Shown: positions 53,854 to 63,566, counted from the first letter of the stretch. The stretch is DNA of 64,000 nucleotides from Halomonas llamarensis (GCF_023555005.1 NZ_JAMJPJ010000017.1:1-64000); one strand, 5' to 3'. Numbers and translations are program-made. The notes: a model not told the origin generated them from the letters alone.

Positions 53854-54392
53854 CCGCGTCTCTCCACAGAAGGGCTCTTTCTCGGAATGGCTCGTTAAGC
53901 GCCACCGAAATAGAACAATTTCGCTGACACCGCACATTCATACGGCCGTTTGATTACGATAGCTTGGTTGAGATCTCAGGCGGCGTCAAGCCCTGACTTT
54001 TGGCGAATAAATTTCGCAGCGCGACTGATAACATAACGGGTGTTTCTTTGATGATGCCTCACCATGGTTAAGCTCTCTATTATCCACGCTACCCAGCTAC
54101 AGAAGCATATCGAACGCCTAGTGACGCGCATTAGGCGGACAGCGCTTAGGGTTGATTCGATTGACCGTATCCGAGGATGAAGAAGATGCCACACGAGCGG
54201 ATAGCCAAATACGCGCAAGTGGTTTAAGAAAGCTGGACTTACAGCGTTTTATTCCCGGCCAATCACAATCCAATGACAGCGAGGAATAATGAGTTGAAAA
54301 AGAAGTGGACCCACCGTGATTAACTCGCCTTGCATTCAACCGCTGAGCTGTTGAAAATTTGTCCATTCACTTATTCGGGTCGTTTTTTCCTT
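53854..54392. other. Gene-free region between fadB and slyA
   Basis: About 540 bases with no convincing gene. Short minus-strand frames (for example 53976-54218 and 54118-54366) have no ribosome site, no family pattern and an odd residue composition. The region should contain the divergent promoters for fadBA and slyA. I see no clear FadR or PsrA site, though I cannot exclude one. Confidence 0.5.
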
Positions 54393-54848
54393 ATGGCTAC
54401 CACTCTTGGTTTTCGTATCGCTCGCCTTCCTCATCTTTGGCGCTCTATTTTAGATCGCCGCTTAGCGCCACTCGGCCTCACCCAAACGCGCTGGGTGACA
54501 CTTTATCACTTATGGCGTATGGGTGATGGTCAGCCCCAATGCGAGCTAGCCCGCGCCATCGGCGTTGAAGCGCCGTCACTCGTCCGCACGTTGAGTCAGT
54601 TAGAATCGCAAGGATTGATTGAGCGCCATGCCTGCGAAAACGATCGTCGCACCAAGCGGATCTACTTAACCGATGCAGCCATGCCACTACTGGAAAAAAT
54701 CGACCGCGTAGCAACCGACGCCCGACAGGAGATGCTGGCGGGTTTAAGCGAAGAAGACATTGATCAGCTTAATCGCTGGCTTGCACGTATTGAGGAGAAC
54801 GGTCTCGCTATCCAAGCACAGGATCAAGAAATGCCACTATTACCCTGA
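54393..54848 (+). CDS. slyA: MarR-family regulator SlyA
   Basis: A 151-residue winged-helix regulator. The sequence follows SlyA closely: RLPHLWRSILDRRLAPLGLTQTRWVTLYHL, then CELARAIGVEAPSLVRTLSQLESQGLIERHACENDRRTKRIYLT. SlyA-type proteins counter H-NS silencing and respond to small aromatic molecules. The ATG at 54393 gives the family length but has no strong ribosome site; a TTG at 54330 is in frame. Its 3' end overlaps the convergent gene at 54840. Confidence 0.9.
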   Translation: MATTLGFRIARLPHLWRSILDRRLAPLGLTQTRWVTLYHLWRMGDGQPQCELARAIGVEAPSLVRTLSQLESQGLIERHACENDRRTKRIYLTDAAMPLLEKIDRVATDARQEMLAGLSEEDIDQLNRWLARIEENGLAIQAQDQEMPLLP

Positions 54849-55391
54849 GAGGCCGCCATTTTCAGAAGAGACAGGCGGCGTCAGCGGCTGCGAGCGGGGG
54901 CGATCAATTCGTCCGCGAAGCCCGTCGCGCAACTGTTGAAAATCCTCAACATACGTCACAAACCGCTCGCCGGTTTGTGACTCCCACCACCACAAAATAA
55001 GCGCGGCTTCCTTTGACTGCAGCACCAGGGCATCTTGAGGCAAGCGTTCCAGTAACGCTTTTAGCCGAGCGCTCACTTCACCAGGCAATGGGCGAAGCGG
55101 TTCGACCCGCCAACGCCAACCCGAATGATAGGGCTCTAGTTCTTCACTCGCCTCTTCTTCACGGACCAATAAAAAATCAGGACCGGGCTCATCCAACGGG
55201 TAACGCCAGCAGTACGCCGGCATTGTCCCTTTAAAGTAGTGAAGCGGTGGTGGCTCGATTTTGACCTCAACGCCGTGCTCGCGAGCACGCTTTCGTAGCT
55301 GCATCTGGCGCTTCTGCCTTGGGCTGGGCTGAAGCCACATGATAGGCGCACCCACTAACATCAAGACGAATATAATCAGTAGCCATTCCAT
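54840..55391 (-). CDS. Membrane-anchored protein of unknown function
   Basis: A 183-residue protein with one N-terminal membrane helix (about residues 3-20) followed by a basic stretch (PSPRQKRQMQLRKRAREHG) and a soluble domain rich in tryptophan (YCWRYPL, SGWRWRVEPL, LILWWWESQ). I recognise no family. GGAA precedes the ATG. Its stop lies nine bases inside the end of slyA, a convergent overlap. The cytoplasmic side of the soluble domain is suggested by the positive-inside rule. Confidence 0.7.
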   Translation of the reverse strand: MEWLLIIFVLMLVGAPIMWLQPSPRQKRQMQLRKRAREHGVEVKIEPPPLHYFKGTMPAYCWRYPLDEPGPDFLLVREEEASEELEPYHSGWRWRVEPLRPLPGEVSARLKALLERLPQDALVLQSKEAALILWWWESQTGERFVTYVEDFQQLRDGLRGRIDRPRSQPLTPPVSSENGGLSG

Positions 55392-55567
55392 CTTGTCGAT
55401 TCCTTATACTAAAGCGTTGAAGGTATCATCAGCGTAATCATCATCGGCAAAGCTAAATGTTGATCTATATCGTTGTTAAACAACGGGAGTCATCCTACAG
55501 TATGGGGAGTTGAGCATCCGCAGCATAGCACCCTGCACGCTTCTGCCTCTCGCCAAAGGAGTACCCT

Positions 55568-56020
55568 ATGAGTTATCACCATATTCTTGTCGCCGTCGAT
55601 TTGACTAAAGATTCCCACAAGGTGCTGGAACGTGCCGTTAATATATCCACACGTAACGAAGATGCCAAAATCTCGATCATGCACACGCTTGAGCCGCTTG
55701 GCTTCGCTTACGGGGGTGATATCCCCATGGATCTCACCAGCATCCAAGATCAACTCGACGACCATGCTAAAAAGCGCTTAGCCGAAATCGCAAGCCCGCA
55801 TATATCAGCAGAAGATCAACACGTTGTGGTGGGTATGCCCGACACCGAAATTCACCGTTTTGCTGAGGAAAACGATGTCGACCTAATCGTTGTCGGCTCA
55901 CACGGCCGTCACGGGTTCGCCTTGCTGCTTGGTTCTACCTCCACCGGCGTACTCCATGGCGCAGAATGTGACGTACTCGCCGTACGCGTAGGTAAAAAAG
56001 GCGAAAAAAGCGACGAATAA
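55568..56020 (+). CDS. Universal stress protein, UspA family
   Basis: A 150-residue protein of the universal stress family. It opens with YHHILVAVDLTKDSHKVLERA and has the nucleotide-binding pattern GSHGRHGFALLLGSTS near its end (G-2x-G-9x-G-S/T), so it belongs to the ATP-binding type. AAAGGAG precedes the ATG. It is a single gene with its own terminator. Confidence 0.93.
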   Translation: MSYHHILVAVDLTKDSHKVLERAVNISTRNEDAKISIMHTLEPLGFAYGGDIPMDLTSIQDQLDDHAKKRLAEIASPHISAEDQHVVVGMPDTEIHRFAEENDVDLIVVGSHGRHGFALLLGSTSTGVLHGAECDVLAVRVGKKGEKSDE

Positions 56021-56040
56021 GTGAAACTTAATATTCATTT

Positions 56041-56064
56041 AAAAGGCGCCTGCTGGCGCCTTTT
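56041..56064. terminator. Rho-independent terminator between usp and uup
   Basis: A perfect stem AAAAGGCGCC / GGCGCCTTTT with loop TGCT. The T-run on either strand lets it serve both convergent genes. Confidence 0.85.
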
Positions 56065-56079
56065 ATCGTTATGCTAGGT

Positions 56080-58002
56080 TTACGCGTTGCCTTCGGCCAT
56101 TGCCTCCAGTTCCATCCAACGCTCCATAACCGCTTCCAATGCTTTTTGCGACTCACCTAATGCTTCAAGCTCGGCGGTGACAACGCTCGCTTCTTGTTGG
56201 TAAAAACCAGGATCGCCAACTTTCGCTTCCCGTGTTTCGATGTCTTTTTCCAACCGCTCAATCTCAGCTGGCAGCGTATCAAGCTCACGCTGCAACTTGT
56301 AAGAAAGCTTGACGGTCTTTTTCGGTGGCGTTTGCGCTGCAGGTGCGGAAGCCTCCGACGTAGAGGGTGTGGCATCAGTTGCTGACTTTCTGCTCTCAGC
56401 ATCCCAAGGCGCGGGTGGCAGTTTGCCCCCCTGGCGCATCCAGTCTGTGTAGCCGCCGACATATTCCTGAACATGCCCTTCGCCTTCAAAAGCCAACACG
56501 CTGGTCACGACGTTGTCCATAAAGGTCCGATCGTGAGATACCAGTAGCAGCGTGCCGTCAAAATCAAGCAGCAGCTCCTCCAGAAGCTCAAGCGTTTCCA
56601 TGTCGAGATCGTTGGTCGGCTCATCAAGCACCAGCACGTTAGCAGGCTGCGTAAAGAGCTTCGCCAACAACAAGCGGTTGGATTCCCCGCCCGAAAGCGC
56701 TTTCACCGGCTGGCGCACCCGGTCTGGGGTAAACAGGAAGTCTTGCAGGTAACTCATCACGTGGCGGTCTTTCCCTCCCACCGTGACGCGATCACTTCCC
56801 TGCGCAACATTGTCGTACACCGTTTTATTCAACTCCAAGCCGGCCCGAAGCTGGTCAAAATAGGCAACGTTGAGGTTGGTGCCGAGACGCACATCGCCCT
56901 CTGTCGGCGTAAGCTCGCCGAGCATAATCTTCAAAAGCGTGGTTTTACCCGCCCCGTTACGGCCTAAGAAACCAATCCGGTCCCCGCGCTGCACCTCGAG
57001 ATTAACGTTAGCAAGCACCACCTCATCACCATAGCGTTGAGTGACATTCTTCAGCTCGACTACACGCTTGCCGGTGCGCTCGCCACTATCCACACTAAGA
57101 TTCGCTGTCCCTTGGCGCTCGCGGCGCTGGCTACGCTCTGTGCGCATTTGTTCGAGTGCTCTCACCCGCCCTTCGTTGCGGGTTCGGCGCGCTTTGATAC
57201 CTTGGCGAATCCAGGTTTCTTCTTGCGCCAGTTTTTTATCAAATTCAGCGTGCTCGCGTGCTTCCACTTCTAACTCGTGCTGCTTACGGGCCTGGTAGTC
57301 CTGATAGTTACCGGGGTAACGACCTAGCTTGCCGCGATCAAGCTCAAGAATATTGGTGGCCAATTTAGACAAAAAAGCGCGGTCGTGGGTAATCAACAGT
57401 ACCGCACCGTTAAACGCCAACAGCTGCTCTTCCAGCCACGCGATGGTATCCAAATCCAGGTGGTTAGTCGGCTCATCGAGCAGCAGTAAATCTGGCTGCG
57501 CCACTAACGCGCGTGCTAAGGCCACACGACGACGCCAGCCGCCTGAAAGCGCACTCATGTCGGCTTCCGGCGGCAAACCCAAGCGGGTGAGCACCACGTC
57601 GATCTGCTGGTGGAACGACCAGCCATCAATCGCTTCCAGGCGGGTTTGCAGGGTGGCCATCCGCTGCATATCCGGGTCGTCGGCGTTGATCAAATGGTGA
57701 TACTCCGACAATAGCTCACCAGCTTCAGGCAGGCCTTGCGCCACAACCTCAAATATCGTGAGCCCTGAAGATGCTGGAAGCTCCTGCGCCAGCACGCCGA
57801 TCTTTAGCCCAGGCGCGCGCCAAATCATGCCATCATCAGGCAAAATGTCGCCGACCACTAGCTTGAGAAGCGTGGATTTACCCGTGCCATTACGCCCAAC
57901 CAGCGCCAGTCGCTCGCCCTTTTCTACCGTTAAATCGGCTTGGTCGAGTAAAACATGGGTGCCGTAGGCCAGTTGCAGCTGTTCTAGTCGTAGCAGGGTC
58001 AC
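56080..58002 (-). CDS. uup: ABC-F ATPase Uup
   Basis: A 640-residue soluble protein with two ABC ATPase domains: Walker A GRNGTGKST and GRNGAGKTT, signatures LSGGWRRR and LSGGESNR, Walker B LLLDEPTNHLD and LVLDEPTNDLD. The two are joined by the ABC-F linker, and the protein ends in a coiled-coil domain (about 560-640, KLSYKLQRELDTLPAEIERLE), which marks Uup. Members act on ribosomes or on DNA structures. The start is GTG at 58002 after GAGGAGG. Confidence 0.93.
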   Translation of the reverse strand: MTLLRLEQLQLAYGTHVLLDQADLTVEKGERLALVGRNGTGKSTLLKLVVGDILPDDGMIWRAPGLKIGVLAQELPASSGLTIFEVVAQGLPEAGELLSEYHHLINADDPDMQRMATLQTRLEAIDGWSFHQQIDVVLTRLGLPPEADMSALSGGWRRRVALARALVAQPDLLLLDEPTNHLDLDTIAWLEEQLLAFNGAVLLITHDRAFLSKLATNILELDRGKLGRYPGNYQDYQARKQHELEVEAREHAEFDKKLAQEETWIRQGIKARRTRNEGRVRALEQMRTERSQRRERQGTANLSVDSGERTGKRVVELKNVTQRYGDEVVLANVNLEVQRGDRIGFLGRNGAGKTTLLKIMLGELTPTEGDVRLGTNLNVAYFDQLRAGLELNKTVYDNVAQGSDRVTVGGKDRHVMSYLQDFLFTPDRVRQPVKALSGGESNRLLLAKLFTQPANVLVLDEPTNDLDMETLELLEELLLDFDGTLLLVSHDRTFMDNVVTSVLAFEGEGHVQEYVGGYTDWMRQGGKLPPAPWDAESRKSATDATPSTSEASAPAAQTPPKKTVKLSYKLQRELDTLPAEIERLEKDIETREAKVGDPGFYQQEASVVTAELEALGESQKALEAVMERWMELEAMAEGNA

Positions 58003-58151
58003 GCAGCGTCCTCCTCAGATTTAAGGCGCACAGTGTAACGCATGCGAGCGCATAGGTGTTTGCTCTCTTGTCGTCGTTATTATCGTCGCTAAGCGTTAAG
58101 CGCGTTAGACTATCCACTAATTTCTTTACCGTTCAACGTGAGGAGCTTTGC

Positions 58152-59018
58152 GTGGCACATCCTGCCTTTGACGACTTTCTTCCAGAAGCGCTTCAATTTC
58201 ATGCGCCTGAGCCGCTAGTGGATATTGGCGCTAACCTCACGCATGAAAGCTTTCAGCGTGATCTTCCCGCTGTCGTTGAGCGCGCACGTGCGGCTAACGT
58301 CACCACGTTAATTTTGACCGGCACCGACCTTGAGCACGCCAAACAAGCTGCCTTGCTTGCCGAAGAACACCTAGGCTTTTTTGCCACCGCCGGCGTTCAC
58401 CCTCACGATGCAAGTCGCTGGACACCAGCACTCGGCCGTGAAATGGCCGCGCTCTACGCTCACCCTAAGTTGGTCGCCGTTGGCGAGTGTGGACTCGACT
58501 TCAACCGCAACTTCTCCACACCGACTGAACAAGAGCACGCTTTTGAGGCGCAGCTAGCCCTTGCGGCTGAAAGCGGATTGCCACTATTTCTCCACGAACG
58601 TGATGCGGGGCCGCGCATGCGCGAGATGCTGAAAAGCTGGCGTGATGATTTAGCAGACGCGGTTATTCACTGTTTCACCGCTGACAAAGAGACACTTTAT
58701 GGCTATCTCGACCTAGACTTACATATTGGTTTGACGGGCTGGATTTGTGACGAGAGGCGCGGGCACCACCTACGCCCTCTGGTTAGCGATATCCCGCTAA
58801 ACCGCTTGATGATTGAAACCGATTGTCCGTATTTGCTGCCGAGAAACCTACCATCGAAGCTGAAAGGTCGCCGCCATGAACCGGCGCTTTTGCCATGGAT
58901 TGCACGCGAGATTGCCCACTGGTATGGCATCAGCGAAGCGGAACTTGGCCAAGCGACGACTCAAACAGCGCACACTTTTTTCCGTCTATCCGCACAGCAA
59001 CTAAAGGAGTCAGCATGA
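58152..59018 (+). CDS. TatD-family metal-dependent DNase
   Basis: A 288-residue hydrolase of the TatD family. Metal-binding and family blocks are LVDIGANLTHESF, FATAGVHPHDA, VAVGECGLDFNRNFS, LPLFLHERDA, and IETDCPYLLPRNL. Such enzymes have 3'-5' exonuclease activity on DNA and RNA. The start is the GTG at 58152, seven bases after AGGAG; an upstream in-frame GTG at 58056 would add 32 unrelated residues. The last codons overlap the next ATG by ATGA. Confidence 0.92.
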   Translation: MAHPAFDDFLPEALQFHAPEPLVDIGANLTHESFQRDLPAVVERARAANVTTLILTGTDLEHAKQAALLAEEHLGFFATAGVHPHDASRWTPALGREMAALYAHPKLVAVGECGLDFNRNFSTPTEQEHAFEAQLALAAESGLPLFLHERDAGPRMREMLKSWRDDLADAVIHCFTADKETLYGYLDLDLHIGLTGWICDERRGHHLRPLVSDIPLNRLMIETDCPYLLPRNLPSKLKGRRHEPALLPWIAREIAHWYGISEAELGQATTQTAHTFFRLSAQQLKESA

Positions 59019-59497
59019 GCGAAATACCCGGCTTTATTGCCATCGAAACAGGCGACGAAGAAGGTTTGCCAGTAGCGATTGCGTGGTCATTGTCAGATGG
59101 GCGCATTAAACACACGCTGATTCACCCCGATGACAGCTGGTTTGACGATAGCTCCAGCGTGACTCGCGAGTACAGCAGCGAAGAATTAGAAAGTCTTGCT
59201 GTTAGCCCTCTGGATGTGATTCGTGAGCTGGAAAACGACCATTTCAGCGCCACGCTTTACACTAACGATAGCGGTGAAGACGAGCTCGCGCTCACCCGTA
59301 TATTCGATACCTACGGGATGGACCCTTTTATTGAGCTCGCCCCTGCCGAAACGCTTTATGACAACGTGAGTGCCAGCGAATGGCAGCGCCAACGTAGCGA
59401 CGCTTTCGGCGAGCTAAGCCTAGAACCGATGCGACCCGAACATGAAGTGGAAGTCATGTTGAGCATGCATCAGCGGCTATCCACCGACGAGGCGTGA
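59015..59497 (+). CDS. Small protein with possible RNase H-like fold, coupled to tatD
   Basis: A 160-residue acidic protein starting at an ATG that overlaps the tatD stop (ATGA), with AAAGGAG upstream. The order of segments, FIAIETGDEEGLPVAIAWSLSDGRIK, then HTLIHPDD, then LYTNDSGEDELALTRIFDTYG, recalls RNase H-like 3'-5' exonucleases, but the usual DxE pair is not clear, so it may be an inactive relative. Coupling to a nuclease gene fits nucleic acid work. Its last 28 bases overlap the convergent epmC gene. No function is assigned. Confidence 0.6.
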   Translation: MSEIPGFIAIETGDEEGLPVAIAWSLSDGRIKHTLIHPDDSWFDDSSSVTREYSSEELESLAVSPLDVIRELENDHFSATLYTNDSGEDELALTRIFDTYGMDPFIELAPAETLYDNVSASEWQRQRSDAFGELSLEPMRPEHEVEVMLSMHQRLSTDEA

Positions 59498-60066
59498 TCA
59501 AGCACGTGACAGCCAGCTTCGCAGGCTTGCGTCAGCGTCGTGCCCTCTTGGTAGTAACAGTGTAGCGCGGTATAAAAGGCTTTGGCGCGACGCGGCAAAC
59601 CCTCTGTTTGGTAGTGTTTCGCTCGCTGGGCGACGCGATTGGCAAACGCATCACGGCTTACGCCTGCTTCACCGCCTGAATGATCCAGATCAAGGTTATC
59701 CACGCTAACGTGAAAGGTGCGCCCACTGGCTTCAGCAAACAGCGACTCTAGTGCTTGAGGCGCCACTTCAGCATTTTCAAAGGCTTGCTGCTGCTCGACG
59801 TTACGACCATCCGGGAGATACCAGTAGCCATAATCTTCCCACTGACGACGTTTTGCCCCAGCGATGCACCAGTGGCTGATTTCGTGCAGAGCGCTGGCGT
59901 AAAACCCACGCGCAAATATCACTTGGTGATACGGCGTTGAGGCATCAGCGGGTGTATAAAGCGGCTCATCACCACCGCGGATCAGACGAGTTTGGTAACG
60001 CTGGGCAAAAAGCCCTTCAAAGAGCGCAGTAATATCAGCAAGGGTCCAGCGCGACTTATCTTCCAT
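59470..60066 (-). CDS. epmC: Elongation factor P hydroxylase EpmC (YfcM)
   Basis: A 198-residue enzyme that hydroxylates the modified lysine of elongation factor P. The metal-binding HExxH is at 61-65 in SALHEISHWCIAG, followed by DYGYWYLPDGRNVEQQQAFENAEVAPQALE and FHVSVDNLDLD, all typical of YfcM. GAGGG precedes the ATG. epmA, epmB and efp are not in this window. Confidence 0.93.
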   Translation of the reverse strand: MEDKSRWTLADITALFEGLFAQRYQTRLIRGGDEPLYTPADASTPYHQVIFARGFYASALHEISHWCIAGAKRRQWEDYGYWYLPDGRNVEQQQAFENAEVAPQALESLFAEASGRTFHVSVDNLDLDHSGGEAGVSRDAFANRVAQRAKHYQTEGLPRRAKAFYTALHCYYQEGTTLTQACEAGCHVLDHASSVDSR

Positions 60067-60258
60067 GTAACCCTCTTCTCTTGGATCATAAATGCTGGCT
60101 AAAGCGCGGGGATAAAGCCAACGTGCGTAAAAAGCCGACAGTATAATCGCAAGCTAGAGTAAGGATAAATCGTGCACTCGGTGGTTAGCGCGAGCAGTAA
60201 AAACTCCTGCTACCATAGTCTCATTATCCAGAAAATTTCACTCTTGAGGAGCGCAACG

Positions 60259-61671
60259 TTGGGTAGTGCCGCCAAAAAATTCACCACACTATATTGGCCT
60301 GAAACGCGTTCGCTTGTCCGCTTAGCACTCCCTATTTGTGGCGCGCAATTAGCTCAGACGGGTATGAGCGTTGTCGATGTCATGATGACCGGGCGTCAGA
60401 GCCCAACCGCGCTCGCCGCGGTGTCGGTGGGGTCAAGCCTTTGGATGCCGCTGATGCTTTTTATGACCGGCACGCTAATGGGGCTAACGCCGATTGTGGC
60501 GCATCTACTTGGTGGGCAACGCCATGATGCCATCCGACCTGCCGTGCATCAGGCACTGTGGATGGCCCTGTTGCTCGGTATCGTTTCTGCCGCGTTGTTG
60601 TGGCTGATCGTCATGCCGATTTTTAACGCCATGGATGTACCGGCGGATGTCGCGCAAGCATCCACTGCCTATCTCGCTGCTGTAGCGTTTGGTATGCCGG
60701 GGATCGCGTTGTTTCAAGCTCTGCGCGCGTTTTCGGACGGCATGAATCATACACGCCCCGCGCTTTGGATCAGCCTGATTGGCTTAAGTGTCAACATTCC
60801 CGCGAATTACCTGCTGATTTACGGTGGCGACGGCTTGGTCGATCTTTTCGGCGTTTGGCTGCCGCAAAGCATGCAACAACTACCCGCGTTGGGCGCACTA
60901 GGCTGCGGCATTGCCACCGCGATCTCAATGTGGACGATGGCACTCGCTATGATACTTTACACGCGCCGAAAGCACGTTTACGGCGCGGTGATGCTTTGGG
61001 AGCGGCTTACACTACCGCAGTGGGCGGGTATCCGAGAGCTGACGGTTGTCGGCGTTCCAATAGGGGTGGCAATTTTTGTCGAAGTCACTCTGTTTACACT
61101 GATCGCACTTTTTATTGCCAGCTTCGGAGAAATCACTGTGGCCGCCCACCAGGTTGCCCTGAGCTACACCACGATTTTGTTTATGCTACCGATGTCGTTG
61201 AGCATGGCATTGACCGTGCGTGTAGGCAATACCCTCGGCCAGCAACGCCAGCAGCATGCACGCTTAGTCGCCTGGAATGGCATCGCGGTGAGCCTTGTAA
61301 CCGCGCTGATCAATAGCGCGCTGCTATGGCTGTCCGGTGAGTTCGTCATTTCGCTTTACACCACTGACCCGGAAGTACAAGCGCTGGCGGCATCATTGCT
61401 GGCGTTAGCCGTTTTCTATCAAGTGTCTGACTCGCTGCAAGCCAATCTGGCCGGGGCTTTGCGAGGCTATAAAGACACACGTATTGTCATGGTGATTACC
61501 GTGCTTTCCTATTGGTTAGTCGGGCTCGGCGGTGGGCACTGGCTCGGCACCCGGGGTGTCTTTTCTGGCGCATTAGGGGTTCATGGCTACTGGATTGGGC
61601 TCATTGCCGGCTTAAGCACTGCTGCTCTACTATTGGGCTGGCGATTACAACGTATTAGCCGTGAGAGATAA
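60259..61671 (+). CDS. MATE-family multidrug exporter, NorM-like
   Basis: A membrane protein of about 470 residues with 12 helices in two repeats. The start ETRSLVRLALPICGAQLAQTGMSVVDVMMTG and the second-repeat GVPIGVAIFVEVTLFTLIALFIA are of the NorM branch, which expels cationic drugs in exchange for sodium or protons. I prefer the TTG at 60259, preceded by GAGGAG with seven bases' spacing; the longer frame from a GTG at 60172 has no good site and would add 29 residues. Confidence 0.9.
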   Translation: MGSAAKKFTTLYWPETRSLVRLALPICGAQLAQTGMSVVDVMMTGRQSPTALAAVSVGSSLWMPLMLFMTGTLMGLTPIVAHLLGGQRHDAIRPAVHQALWMALLLGIVSAALLWLIVMPIFNAMDVPADVAQASTAYLAAVAFGMPGIALFQALRAFSDGMNHTRPALWISLIGLSVNIPANYLLIYGGDGLVDLFGVWLPQSMQQLPALGALGCGIATAISMWTMALAMILYTRRKHVYGAVMLWERLTLPQWAGIRELTVVGVPIGVAIFVEVTLFTLIALFIASFGEITVAAHQVALSYTTILFMLPMSLSMALTVRVGNTLGQQRQQHARLVAWNGIAVSLVTALINSALLWLSGEFVISLYTTDPEVQALAASLLALAVFYQVSDSLQANLAGALRGYKDTRIVMVITVLSYWLVGLGGGHWLGTRGVFSGALGVHGYWIGLIAGLSTAALLLGWRLQRISRER

Positions 61672-61678
61672 CCCTGTT

Positions 61679-62710
61679 ATGCGCCATATGTTACGCCCTT
61701 GCTTCCTCTGGATTATTAGGAGCTTGTTGTTTTTTAGCTTAACCGGCTGCGGCCAAGGCAGTGAGGCGGAAAATTTTTGGCAGAACTACCAACAGCAACT
61801 TAGCGGCGCACTGAATACAAACAGTATTGAACGGTCGCCACCGCCCAATATCGGCGCGTTTCCCGAACGGCAATCGGTACTTTTTGACATTAGCGAAACC
61901 CGTGAAAGCCTGCTCAATGTCTATGCGCTGCGTGAATGCAACATTACCTCGCTGGTTGCCGCCCGCAATAACCAGCTCGGGCGCGTTGCTCCTCCTAGCC
62001 AACAGTGGCTGTATGAGCGCGAGTTGTGGCAGCGCATTAGCCAATGCTGGAATACTGAGATACCCGGCGAACTCAGCGACGAGAACCGCGAGCGCTTGCG
62101 TGAGATTACATTGACCAAAACCACACAGCTTCCTTATGTCAGCTGGAACGCGATTTTTGATTCAAGTGAATGGAAGAAGAGCTTCTCTCGCGCTAGCCAA
62201 CCACTTCCCGCCAGCGAGCTAAACCTATCGTCAGAAATAAGTGACATAAATGCAGGACTTGATGCCCTCCTCTATCTACGCAAAATGACTCTCCACCAGT
62301 TTGATCGCCAGTGGCAGCAAGATTCAAGTCAACTAGAAAACCACCTTAAGATGCTACAAGAGCGTCCTTTAACCGCAGAATTACTCCGCACACTGATGCT
62401 GGCGACACAGCGACTGGACGAAGCGACCTCACTGCTCCATTTTGCTGATCAAAGCCGCTGCTTGCCCGCTTGGGAGCGTACTTACCTGGACCAACTCGCA
62501 CTGAGCGCTTACACCTGGCTTAGCGAGATCGCTACGCTTATTAACAGCCACCCCATCACACCCCCGGCTAAGTGGCAGCGCTATTACCGTGCATGGCTAT
62601 CGCTTGAGGCGCAGGATGCCCCATGGAAAAACTTCCAACGTGCGCTAACAACACATTTGGCGGCCCGCCGTGAGTTTTCTGTGTGCCAAGCATCAGTATC
62701 AGATGAATAA
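61679..62710 (+). CDS. DUF3080-family lipoprotein
   Basis: A protein of about 343 residues with a lipoprotein signal: a hydrophobic helix and lipobox LTGC, with Cys24 as the lipidated residue. The following part (FWQNYQQQLSGAL, PNIGAFPERQ, LRECNITSLVAARNNQLGRV) matches DUF3080 proteins, of unknown role, known mainly from marine gammaproteobacteria. The ATG at 61679 is eight bases after the MATE stop; a GTG at 61661 and an ATG at 61688 are also in frame. Confidence 0.8.
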   Translation: MRHMLRPCFLWIIRSLLFFSLTGCGQGSEAENFWQNYQQQLSGALNTNSIERSPPPNIGAFPERQSVLFDISETRESLLNVYALRECNITSLVAARNNQLGRVAPPSQQWLYERELWQRISQCWNTEIPGELSDENRERLREITLTKTTQLPYVSWNAIFDSSEWKKSFSRASQPLPASELNLSSEISDINAGLDALLYLRKMTLHQFDRQWQQDSSQLENHLKMLQERPLTAELLRTLMLATQRLDEATSLLHFADQSRCLPAWERTYLDQLALSAYTWLSEIATLINSHPITPPAKWQRYYRAWLSLEAQDAPWKNFQRALTTHLAARREFSVCQASVSDE

Positions 62711-62829
62711 GGGAAAATTGCGCCTAGGCCTTAACCTTCGCTTCAAGCTGTGCTATTGATGACTTATGCGGGAGGCTTGCTATACCTGCTTTACTAATGT
62801 CGAGACCACGCAGCACCAGGAGGGACATC

Positions 62830-63528
62830 ATGGGCGCATCACTGTCACCCCGTTCTGCCCAGGTCATCGACCTGGAAACCGTTCGTCAGCGCCAACAGGC
62901 GCAGAAGTGCTTAACCCGCTTAGCCCCTGAGCTAGATGGGCTAGAAATGGTGTATCAACTCGACACCGACCCAGAGAATTATTACGGCATGCCGGTATTG
63001 GCTTGGGGCTTACGCGAAGATGGGCAAGTTGTAGGGCTCATCCCCTGGATGGACACACTGACGCCATGCCATCGCCTTGATAATCATGAAAATGGCTGTT
63101 TTGTGGGTTATCGTGATCCCGAAACTGAAGAAATTTTTACCGAGCCGCCTGAGCATAAATGGCACGAGCTAACAAGCGCTGCTGATTACTTCGACTATGA
63201 AGCCTCGCCAGAAGTAACCCTAATCCAGCAGATTCCAGATATGCTCGGAACTCACGCTCTCTGTATGGATAGCACCAAGGCTCCATGGCATATGAAGCCG
63301 GTTTATGGCTGGAACCTCTATAGTGATGGCAATGTCGATGCACTGCTTGCCGATGAAGACAAAGCGACAATGACCCCCATTTTGTTAGGCGATAACTGCC
63401 TTTACAGTGCTCGCTCGCGTCATCCGAAGCTCTATTTCTTTCAACGCCATATCGCCAACCGCATTCTGGAAGAAGATCCGGCAACACTTGAAGCCTTAAC
63501 ACTCATTGCCGTTCCATCAGCGCCGTAA
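62830..63528 (+). CDS. Conserved-looking acidic soluble protein of unknown function
   Basis: A 232-residue acidic soluble protein with no signal peptide or membrane segment. Notable parts are GMPVLAWGLREDGQVVGLIPWMDTL and a middle HENGCFVGYRDPETEEIFTEPP. I recognise no family or catalytic motif. AGGAGG lies before the ATG at 62830, which I prefer over an ATG at 62797 with no ribosome site. It is a single gene. Confidence 0.75.
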   Translation: MGASLSPRSAQVIDLETVRQRQQAQKCLTRLAPELDGLEMVYQLDTDPENYYGMPVLAWGLREDGQVVGLIPWMDTLTPCHRLDNHENGCFVGYRDPETEEIFTEPPEHKWHELTSAADYFDYEASPEVTLIQQIPDMLGTHALCMDSTKAPWHMKPVYGWNLYSDGNVDALLADEDKATMTPILLGDNCLYSARSRHPKLYFFQRHIANRILEEDPATLEALTLIAVPSAP

Positions 63529-63533
63529 GCTAC

Positions 63534-63566
63534 GGCAGCCAATCAAGAAACTCTTTGTAGGCTGCC
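63534..63566. terminator. Possible weak terminator between convergent genes
   Basis: A 7-bp stem GGCAGCC / GGCTGCC with a long 19-base loop, without a clear T-run. It lies between the convergent gene at 62830 and tusA. It may be chance. Confidence 0.3.

Noticed and set aside
53976-54366. Two short minus-strand frames between fadB and slyA.
   Set aside because: They have no ribosome site, no recognisable pattern and an odd composition; I treat the region as non-coding.
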